Assembly (NCBI GenBank): GCA_963846925.1
Contig: CAWJXW010000017.1
Location: 186,001-250,000, forward strand
Direction: 5' to 3'
DNA length: 64,000 nucleotides
Source of the DNA: JAQBQB01 sp963846925
GTDB taxonomy: Bacteria; Gemmatimonadota; Gemmatimonadetes; Gemmatimonadales; Gemmatimonadaceae
Position 1 is the stretch's first letter; each line of letters begins with the position of its first letter. The notes under the pieces are model-generated. The model saw only the letters and a list, made by a program, of their open reading frames with translations. It ran no database searches and was not told where the DNA came from. Made by a program: the position numbers and the translations under genes. Shown piece by piece: positions 57,832 to 64,000 of this stretch.

Positions 57832-59583
57832 GTGGACAAGAAGCTCACCGGAATCCCCGCGTCGCCCGGCATCGCTGTCGGCACGGTGCATCTCCTCAGG
57901 TGGGAGGTGCCCGACGTGCCTCAGCACATCATTCCCGACGACGCGATTCCGCGCGAGATCGCTCGATTCCACGAGGCGCGCGCGCGGGCGAAGGATCGCC
58001 TCTCGTTGCTCCGCGACCGCGTCGAGCGCACCGCCGGGGCGCAGGAAGCGGCGATCTTCGACGTGCAGCGCGAGATCCTCGACGACCGCGAGCTGATCGC
58101 CGGGTCCGAGGCGCTGATCAAGCAGAATCTCTCGGCCGAGAAGGCGTTCGAGATCGTGATGCTCGAGTGGAGGGAGCGCTTCGCGCGCGCGGGCCATCCA
58201 ATGCTCCGCGAGCGCATCGGCGATTTGAAGGACGTCGAGATCCGCGTGCTGACGCTGCTGCTCGACCTGCCGGACCACGATCCGGTGGATCTCCCCAAGG
58301 GCGCCAACGCGATCCTCGTCACGCACGACCTCACGCCGAGTCTCACCGTGCAGCTCGACCGGGACGCGATCATCGCGATCGCGACCGACGCCGGCACCCG
58401 CACGTCGCACGTCGCGATTCTCGCGCGATCGCTCGGACTGCCCGCGATCGTCGGTCTTCGCACGGCGACGCAGCAGTTGAGCGGGCACGAGACGGCGATC
58501 CTCGACGGATCCACCGGTCTCCTCGCGATCAACCCGACGCACTTCGAGATCGACGCGTACAAGGAGCGCGCGCGACAGGAGGCGCTCGAGGAAGCGGAGC
58601 TGAGCCACCTCGCCGGCCTCGACGCGGTCACGACCGACGGTGTCCGCATCACGCTGCGCGCGAACGTCGACCTCCCCGAAGAGGCGGACATCGGCGCGAC
58701 GAGCGGCGCGGAGGGCGTCGGGCTCATGCGCACCGAGTTCCTCGTCGTCGGCCGCGCGACGATGCCCGACGAGGACGAGCAATATCGCGCCTACAAGCGC
58801 GTCGTCGAGGCGTTCGGCGGCAAGCCGGTCGTGATTCGCACGTTCGACATCGGCGGCGACAAGCTGCCGGTCGGCGGATTCCCCAGCGAGCCCAATCCGT
58901 TTCTCGGGTGGCGCGCAATCCGCATGTGCCTCGACCAGCCAGAGCTCTTCAGCGTGCAGTTACGCGCGCTGTTGCGCGCGGCGGTCCATGGCGACTTGCG
59001 CATCATGCTGCCGCTCGTCGTCACGGTCGACGAAGTTCGCCAGGCGCGCAAGCTGCTCGACGAAGCCGCAGACGAGCTCGAGGCGCGCGGCGCCGAGTTC
59101 CGCCGCGACGTGCCGCTCGGCGTGATGATCGAGACGCCGGCGGCGGCCGTCGCGTGCAACACGTTCGTCGACGACGTCGCGTTCTTCAGCATCGGTACGA
59201 ACGACCTGGTGCAGTACACCCTCGCGGTCGATCGCGGCAACGCGAACCTCGCGATGCGGTTCACGCCGCTCCACCCCGCGGTGTTGCGGCTGATCCGGCG
59301 CACGATCTTCACCGCCGACCAGCATTTGCTCGACAGCGCCGTGTGCGGCGAGATGGCGTCGCAGCCGCTCATGGCCTTCGCGCTCATCGGGCTCGGCGTG
59401 CGGCAGCTCAGCGTCGCGCCGCGATCGGTGCCGCTGGTCAAACGAATCGTGCGCGCGATTTCCGTTGCCGCCGCTCAGGAAGCCGCGAACGCCGCTGCCG
59501 ACTCCGCGACGGCTGCCGAATCGGAAGCCATTCTGCGCAAACGTCTGGCCGAAGTAGTCGGCCACGACGCGGCCGCCGACTGA
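57832..59583 (+). CDS. ptsI: PTS enzyme I (phosphoenolpyruvate-protein phosphotransferase)
   Basis: Enzyme I takes phosphate from PEP and gives it to HPr. The 583-aa protein from the GTG at 57832 has the HPr-binding helical domain, the phosphohistidine domain with His193 in TRTSHVAILARSLGLPAIVG, and the PEP-binding barrel (GVGLMRTEFL, PVVIRTFDIGGDK, SIGTNDLVQYTLAVDR, and the CGEMASQPL cysteine). It ends with an alanine-rich tail. It closes the hprK-PTS gene group. Confidence 0.95.
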   Translation: MDKKLTGIPASPGIAVGTVHLLRWEVPDVPQHIIPDDAIPREIARFHEARARAKDRLSLLRDRVERTAGAQEAAIFDVQREILDDRELIAGSEALIKQNLSAEKAFEIVMLEWRERFARAGHPMLRERIGDLKDVEIRVLTLLLDLPDHDPVDLPKGANAILVTHDLTPSLTVQLDRDAIIAIATDAGTRTSHVAILARSLGLPAIVGLRTATQQLSGHETAILDGSTGLLAINPTHFEIDAYKERARQEALEEAELSHLAGLDAVTTDGVRITLRANVDLPEEADIGATSGAEGVGLMRTEFLVVGRATMPDEDEQYRAYKRVVEAFGGKPVVIRTFDIGGDKLPVGGFPSEPNPFLGWRAIRMCLDQPELFSVQLRALLRAAVHGDLRIMLPLVVTVDEVRQARKLLDEAADELEARGAEFRRDVPLGVMIETPAAAVACNTFVDDVAFFSIGTNDLVQYTLAVDRGNANLAMRFTPLHPAVLRLIRRTIFTADQHLLDSAVCGEMASQPLMAFALIGLGVRQLSVAPRSVPLVKRIVRAISVAAAQEAANAAADSATAAESEAILRKRLAEVVGHDAAAD

Positions 59584-59592
59584 GAATCGTCA

Positions 59593-60765
59593 ATGCCCGA
59601 TCGACGGCTGTTCACATCCGAGTCGGTTACCGAAGGCCATCCGGACAAAATCGCCGATGCGATCTCGGACGCCATTCTCGACGCGATTCTGACCGACGAT
59701 CCCGACGCGCGCGTCGCCTGCGAGACACTCGTCACGACGGGTCTCGCCTGCGTCGCGGGCGAGATCACGACGTCGACCTACGTGCCCGTGCCCGACATCG
59801 TGCGCGCGACGATCGAGCGCATCGGCTACACGGATGCGTCGTTCGGCTTCGACTCGCACACCTGTGCCGTGCTCAGCACGATCGACCGCCAATCGCCCGA
59901 CATCGCGCGCGGCGTGGACACGGGCGGCGCCGGCGACCAGGGGATGATGTTCGGCTACGCGAGCGATGAAACCGAAGAGCTGATGCCGATGCCGATCGTC
60001 CTCGCGCACCGACTCACGCGCGGCCTCGCCGAACGCCGGAAGGCCGGCGACATCGCGTGGCTGCGCCCAGACGGCAAGTCGCAGGTCACCGTCGCGTACG
60101 AGGACAATCTCCCGGTCGCGGTGGAGACCGTCGTCGTCTCCACGCAGCACGCGCCCGACGTCTCCACGAAAGAGATCCGCGACACCATCATCGAAGAGGT
60201 GATCGAGCCGGCGATTCCGCCCGAGCTGCGCGACCGCAAGATCACTTACCACATCAATCCCACCGGACGCTTCGTGATCGGCGGGCCACAGGGAGACGCC
60301 GGACTCACGGGCCGGAAGATCATCGTCGACTCGTACGGCGGGATGGGTCGGCACGGCGGCGGAGCGTTCAGCGGCAAGGACCCATCGAAGGTCGATCGAT
60401 CGGCGTGCTACGCGGCGCGGTGGGTCGCCAAGAACATCGTCGCGGCGAAACTGGCGAGGCGTTGTGAGGTTCAGCTCGCCTACGCGATCGGCGTCGCCAA
60501 GCCGGTTTCGGTGGCCGTCGATACGTTCGGGACGGCGACCGTGCCCGAAAGCGTGATCATGCGCGCGGTCCACGATGTGTTCGACCTCACACCGCACGGC
60601 ATCATTGCCGCCCTCGTCCTCCGCAAGCCGATCTACAGCGCCACGTCGGCCTACGGTCACTTCGGCCGCACCCCCCAGCGCGTGGGGCGGGGGCGGTCGG
60701 CCCGCACACTCTTTACGTGGGAGCGTACCGACCGCGCCGCCGCGCTGGCGCGCGCCGTCCGCTGA
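59593..60765 (+). CDS. metK: S-adenosylmethionine synthetase
   Basis: MetK makes SAM from methionine and ATP. The 390-aa protein has the three-domain signatures: ESVTEGHPDKIADAISDAIL, GAGDQGMMFGYA, and GGGAFSGKDPSKVDRSACYA. SAM is the cofactor for RsmH, MtaB and MiaB also encoded in this window. The gene follows ptsI by 9 bases, so no SAM riboswitch fits in front of it. Confidence 0.96.
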   Translation: MPDRRLFTSESVTEGHPDKIADAISDAILDAILTDDPDARVACETLVTTGLACVAGEITTSTYVPVPDIVRATIERIGYTDASFGFDSHTCAVLSTIDRQSPDIARGVDTGGAGDQGMMFGYASDETEELMPMPIVLAHRLTRGLAERRKAGDIAWLRPDGKSQVTVAYEDNLPVAVETVVVSTQHAPDVSTKEIRDTIIEEVIEPAIPPELRDRKITYHINPTGRFVIGGPQGDAGLTGRKIIVDSYGGMGRHGGGAFSGKDPSKVDRSACYAARWVAKNIVAAKLARRCEVQLAYAIGVAKPVSVAVDTFGTATVPESVIMRAVHDVFDLTPHGIIAALVLRKPIYSATSAYGHFGRTPQRVGRGRSARTLFTWERTDRAAALARAVR

Positions 60766-60770
60766 CCACT

Positions 60771-60776
60771 TAGTAT
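60771..60776 (+). promoter_or_regulatory. -10-like element before the bifunctional nuclease gene
   Basis: TAGTAT lies 9 bases before the ATG at 60786, within the 20-base gap after metK. A start point at the normal distance would give a transcript beginning within a few bases of the ATG. No -35 match and no Shine-Dalgarno sequence are seen. Confidence 0.35.
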
Positions 60777-60785
60777 CTTGCGAGC

Positions 60786-61310
60786 ATGATGATCGAAGTC
60801 GTGGTCTCGAAGCTCGGGGTCGACCCGAGTAACCAGTCGTACGTGGTCGTCCTCCAGGAGAAGGGCGGGGGACGCATGCTGCCCATCTGGATCGGGCAGG
60901 TCGAGGCCGAGTCGATCGTCATGCAGATGCACAACATGAAGCGGAGCCGGCCGCTCACCCACGACCTCTGCAAGTCGATCATCCTCGCCACCGGCTCCGA
61001 GCTGCGCCGCGTGCAGATCACCAGGGTCGAGAGCAACACGTACTTCGGCGAGCTTCATCTGGACCGCGATGGCAAGTCGCTGCGCGTCGATTCGCGGCCG
61101 TCCGACGCCATCGCCATCGCGCTGCGCCTCGACGCGCCGATCTATGCGTCGGACGCGCTGCTCGTGTCGGCTGAAGAAGAAGAAGAGCCCAGCGAGTTCA
61201 GCGTTCCGCCGGACACGGGCGCGCGCGACTCGACCGAGTTGAGCGCCGAACAGCTCAAGGAGTATCTCGAGCAGCTCCGCCCCGAGGATTTCGGCAAGTT
61301 CAATCCGTGA
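60786..61310 (+). CDS. Bifunctional nuclease family protein (DUF151)
   Basis: This 174-aa BFN-domain protein shows the conserved core VVLQEKGGGRMLPIWIGQVEA, RPLTHDLCKSIILATGSEL and RPSDAIAIALRLDAPIYASD. Plant and Thermotoga relatives have been studied as nucleases or structural proteins, but the bacterial role is unsettled. The C-terminal 40 residues are acidic (AEEEEEPSEF) and then helical. A second in-frame ATG follows at 60789. It overlaps the next gene by 4 bases. Confidence 0.88.
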   Translation: MMIEVVVSKLGVDPSNQSYVVVLQEKGGGRMLPIWIGQVEAESIVMQMHNMKRSRPLTHDLCKSIILATGSELRRVQITRVESNTYFGELHLDRDGKSLRVDSRPSDAIAIALRLDAPIYASDALLVSAEEEEEPSEFSVPPDTGARDSTELSAEQLKEYLEQLRPEDFGKFNP

Positions 61311-62461
61311 TCGGCCGAACAACGATGCAAGGCGGAGGGAGCGGCGGCCCCGCTCCCGGCGAGCCGGTGCGCCGCGTCGAGGGCGTCGTCGTCCGCGGAA
61401 CGCGCGCGAATCAGATTCCCATCCCCGGCCTATGGGTCGTGCTCCACCGGGTCGGCCCCGATCACGCGGGGCCGCTCGACTCCGTACGCACGACGGCGAG
61501 CGGCGCCTATGCGATGCGCTATCGCGCCACGGGCGATACGTCGGCGCTCTACTTCGCATCCACGTCGTACGGAGGCGTGGCGTACTTCACGCCGCCGCTG
61601 CGATCGCTGAATGCGTCGGGCGACGACGCGCGTCTCACCGTCTTCGACACGACGTCTGGCCCCGTGCCGATCGCGATCGGCGGCCGGCACATCATCGTCG
61701 CCGCGGCGACGCCAGGCGGGACACGCCCTGTCGGCGAGGTATACGATCTCGAGAACGACAGCACCGTGACGCTCGTAGCGCGCGATTCCACGACGCCGTT
61801 GTGGAGCACGCACATTCCCGCCGACGCGCGCGGCGCGCGCACGAACGCCGGCGGAACGATCGCCGCGGGCGCGATGACTTTTCACGACGGCATCGCGGGG
61901 CTCTACGCGCCGCTGAGCCCCGGCTTTCGCCAGGTCGCGTTCTCGTACGACCTCCCGACGAAGTCTTTTCCGATTTCGATTCCACTGGAGCGTCCGACCG
62001 GTTTGCTCGAGATAATGGTCGAAGATGCGCGCGCCCGAGTGGCGGCGCCGCGGCTCCGTGAGGTCGCTCCGGTGAACGCCGACGGACGGACGTTCCGCCG
62101 CTTTCTCGCGCAGGATCTCGACGCGAGCACCGTCGTGCGCATCGACGTACCAGGCGTCGGTGGTCCGACGCCGGAACGCATAGACTTCGGCGTCGGCGCC
62201 GCGATCGCCGCGGCGATGCTCGTCGCGTTGCTCTTCGCGATGCGGCGTTCGCGCAGGCCGCTTCGTTTGTCAGCCGTCTCCGCGCCAGCCGCCGCTGACG
62301 TGCCGCGGTCCGGCGCGGTCGCGCGCCAGATCGCCGAGCTCGATGAGAAATTCGAGCGAGTCGTGCCGAACGATGCCGACCGCGCGGCCTACCAGTCGCG
62401 TCGCTCGGAGCTCAAGCAGCAACTCGCCGACGCGCTGGCTGACGAACGACTTACTAGCTAG
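61307..62461 (+). CDS. Membrane-anchored carboxypeptidase-regulatory-like protein
   Basis: This 384-aa protein has no signal peptide at the chosen GTG start, then an N-terminal beta sandwich of the carboxypeptidase-regulatory type (VEGVVVRGTRANQIPIPGLW, GAYAMRYRATGD). After a second beta-rich region comes one transmembrane segment near residues 287-308 (GAAIAAAMLVALLFAM), a basic stop-transfer sequence, and a short cytoplasmic helical tail (AELDEKFERVVPNDADRAAY). Topology is probably outside-in. The function is unknown. It lies between the BFN gene and a B12-type binding protein gene. Confidence 0.7.
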   Translation: MIGRTTMQGGGSGGPAPGEPVRRVEGVVVRGTRANQIPIPGLWVVLHRVGPDHAGPLDSVRTTASGAYAMRYRATGDTSALYFASTSYGGVAYFTPPLRSLNASGDDARLTVFDTTSGPVPIAIGGRHIIVAAATPGGTRPVGEVYDLENDSTVTLVARDSTTPLWSTHIPADARGARTNAGGTIAAGAMTFHDGIAGLYAPLSPGFRQVAFSYDLPTKSFPISIPLERPTGLLEIMVEDARARVAAPRLREVAPVNADGRTFRRFLAQDLDASTVVRIDVPGVGGPTPERIDFGVGAAIAAAMLVALLFAMRRSRRPLRLSAVSAPAAADVPRSGAVARQIAELDEKFERVVPNDADRAAYQSRRSELKQQLADALADERLTS

Positions 62462-62468
62462 ACCCAGA

Positions 62469-63386
62469 ATGCACCACCGGCACAGCCGGCTGTACGCGCT
62501 CACCGGCGCGCTCTGCATCGCCATCTTCGCCTGCGGCGGATCCAAATCGGCGACGCGAGTCTCGAGCACCCTCCCCCCGCCCGAGCGCGACGATTTCGGC
62601 GACAGCGTCGTCGTCGACGCGTCGCATCGTCCGTCGCGCATCGTGTCGCTCAACCCGACCACCACCGAGATCCTCTTCGCGATCGGTGCGGGGATCCGTG
62701 TGGTCGGACGCTCGACGTACGACGTATTTCCCGGTGAAGCGAAGAGCGTCACGGACGTCGGCATGCCGCTCCGCCCGAACGTCGAAGCGGTGCTCGCCGT
62801 CCACCCCGATCTCGTGATCCTCTACGCGAGCGCCGACAATCGTCCGGCCACGCAGCGATTCCAGCAGGCGGGCGTTCGCACACTCGCCCTCAAGATCGAC
62901 AGCATCGCGCAGTTCGAGCGCGACACGCGGCTCCTCGGCAGGCTGACCGGCGATTCCGTGGTCGCCTACACGCTCGTCGATTCCGTCGCCGCGACGCTCG
63001 ACCGCGTCCAGGCGGCGACGAAGAACCTCCCGCGGCCGACCGTCTTCATCCCCACGTGGGACCGCCCGCTCATAGCGATCGGCGGGGGAAGCTTCCTCAG
63101 CCAGTTGCTCGACATCGCCGGCGCGCGGAACATATATGAAGACATCGCGGCCCCATCGGCCACCGTGACCATCGAGGACGTGGCGAAGAGAAACCCCGAT
63201 TACGTGATGACGAGCCCTGCGGCCGCGCCGAACATTGGCACGGACCCGAAATGGCGCGCGCTGTCGGCCGTCCGCCAGAAGCACGTACTGGTCTACGACA
63301 CGCTCCTCGTCGGCCGTCCGTCCGTCACGCTCGGCGCCGCCGCGCGCTCCATCGCCGACCTGCTGCATCCCGGCGTGGTTCGCTAA
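62469..63386 (+). CDS. btuF: Cobalamin/siderophore-type ABC transporter substrate-binding lipoprotein (BtuF-like)
   Basis: This 305-aa class III periplasmic binding protein has a lipoprotein signal with AIFAC (Cys22). The BtuF/FecB family core is RIVSLNPTTTEILFAIGAG, VVGRSTYDVFPGEAKSVTDV, then NVEAVLAVHPDLVILY and, in the C-lobe, LLDIAGARNIYED. The family binds B12, haem or ferric siderophores, and this sequence most resembles the B12 group, so the symbol is tentative. The permease gene follows after 3 bases. Confidence 0.82.
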   Translation: MHHRHSRLYALTGALCIAIFACGGSKSATRVSSTLPPPERDDFGDSVVVDASHRPSRIVSLNPTTTEILFAIGAGIRVVGRSTYDVFPGEAKSVTDVGMPLRPNVEAVLAVHPDLVILYASADNRPATQRFQQAGVRTLALKIDSIAQFERDTRLLGRLTGDSVVAYTLVDSVAATLDRVQAATKNLPRPTVFIPTWDRPLIAIGGGSFLSQLLDIAGARNIYEDIAAPSATVTIEDVAKRNPDYVMTSPAAAPNIGTDPKWRALSAVRQKHVLVYDTLLVGRPSVTLGAAARSIADLLHPGVVR

Positions 63387-63389
63387 GAG

Positions 63390-64000
63390 ATGCGCGCATC
63401 TCGCTGGACGGTCCTCGTCGCAGCGCTGATCGTCGCCGGAATTCTGGGTCTCGCCATCGGGACCATTCGCCTCTCGCCGTCGCAGGTGTGGGACGGCCTG
63501 CGCGGGATCGGCGACAGCGCGTTCATCGTGCGCGGGCTGCGACTGCCGCGCGTCGTGCTCGCGGCGCTCGTCGGCGCGGGGCTCGGCATGTCGGGCGCCG
63601 CGCTCCAGGGCGTGATGCGCAATCCACTCGCCGAACCGTATCTGCTCGGCGTGTCGGGAGGCGCGGCGGTCGGCGCCGTGCTCGCGGTGAGCATCGGCCT
63701 CGCCTCGGCCTTCGTGCCGCTGGCCGCCTTCGCCGGCGCGATCGTCGCCGTCGTCGCCGCGTTCATGGTCGCGCGAGCGGCGGGTGCGCGCGGCGATCCG
63801 CGCATCCTGCTGATGGCCGGCGTGGTCGTCGGCGCGTTCGCGAACGCCGCGATCATGGTCGTGCTGGCGAACGCCGAGCCGAACATCGTGCGCAACGCGC
63901 TCTGGTGGATGATGGGCTCCGCCGCCGAGGCGACGTGGGCGCAGATCGCCGTGCTTTTGATCTACGTCGGAGTGGGCGGCGGCGCCCTCGTGCTCCTCGG
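63390..64000 (+). CDS. btuC: FecCD-family ABC transporter permease (BtuC-like), 3' truncated
   Basis: The frame from the ATG at 63390 stays open to the right edge (203 codons), so the gene continues outside. It begins with a hydrophobic segment (VLVAALIVAGILGLAIGTI), then the family hallmarks LRLPRVVLAALVGAGLGMSG, ALQGVMRNPLAEPYLLGVSG and LWWMMGSAAEATW. It is a multi-spanning permease that pairs with the binding protein just upstream; an ATPase gene is expected next. B12 as substrate is inferred from that neighbour. Confidence 0.85.
   Translation, partial: MRASRWTVLVAALIVAGILGLAIGTIRLSPSQVWDGLRGIGDSAFIVRGLRLPRVVLAALVGAGLGMSGAALQGVMRNPLAEPYLLGVSGGAAVGAVLAVSIGLASAFVPLAAFAGAIVAVVAAFMVARAAGARGDPRILLMAGVVVGAFANAAIMVVLANAEPNIVRNALWWMMGSAAEATWAQIAVLLIYVGVGGGALVLL

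Noticed and set aside
59584..59592. A SAM riboswitch before metK
   Set aside because: The gap is 9 bases, too short for any known SAM aptamer.
62462..62468. A cobalamin riboswitch before the BtuF-like gene
   Set aside because: The gap is 7 bases, and no B12-box sequence was noticed in the preceding gene.

Overview
The window is GC-rich bacterial chromosome, densely coded, with many GTG/TTG starts and 4- to 20-base gene overlaps. The cell is a diderm: there are lipoproteins, outer-membrane-type beta proteins and a MurE with the DNPR (meso-diaminopimelate) motif. Gene content and order (division/cell-wall cluster with a PASTA-tailed FtsI, hprK with a mannose-class PTS, many carboxypeptidase-regulatory-like proteins) suggest Gemmatimonadota; this is inference from content, not from a marker tree.

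Layout. 1-890: 3' end of a TPR protein with its terminator. 953-17018: an uninterrupted division and cell wall (dcw) cluster rsmH-ftsL-ftsI-murE-murF-mraY-murD-ftsW-murG-murC-ftsQ-ftsA-ftsZ, without mraZ, murB or ddl. 17015-23206: M23 peptidase, VWA-like membrane protein, ftsY, recG. 23214-25330 (minus): lipoprotein and HAMP sensor kinase. 25501-28519: asnS, convergent with a damaged carboxypeptidase-regulatory-like gene. 28684-32177: mazG, then alr, deoB, cdd. 32174-38460: lipoprotein, outer-membrane protein, receiver-kinase, and two tRNA methylthiotransferases (mtaB, miaB). 38523-43998: comEC, a small HExxH protein, fbp, methylmalonyl-CoA mutase catalytic subunit. 44187-48266: FmdB-type protein, argS, PfkB kinase, purM. 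48270-53116: outer-membrane protein and riboflavin operon ribD-ribE-ribBA-ribH with nusB. 53116-59583: glycosyltransferase, hprK and a complete mannose-class PTS (IIA, IIB, IIC, IID, HPr, EI). 59593-64000: metK, bifunctional nuclease, a membrane-anchored protein, and the start of a cobalamin/siderophore-type ABC importer.

The genes mainly serve growth: peptidoglycan precursor synthesis and septation, translation, cofactor and nucleotide metabolism, and PTS sugar uptake or signalling. B12 import at the right edge may supply the B12-dependent mutase at 42.4 kb.

Two things stand out. First, eleven genes between 17 and 56 kb, several of them normally essential (argS, ribD, ribE), are broken by isolated single-base indels, about fifteen in total and mostly insertions. 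Correcting these bases restores full-length proteins, so consensus sequence error is the leading explanation. Second, an 8-bp repeat unit (GTGGACCG / GTAGACCG) occurs as a tandem array at the start of rsmH and again as a two-armed element with a central 12-bp hairpin after the mutase gene. No tRNA, rRNA, CRISPR, insertion sequence or prophage was recognised, and no gap between genes exceeds 300 bases.
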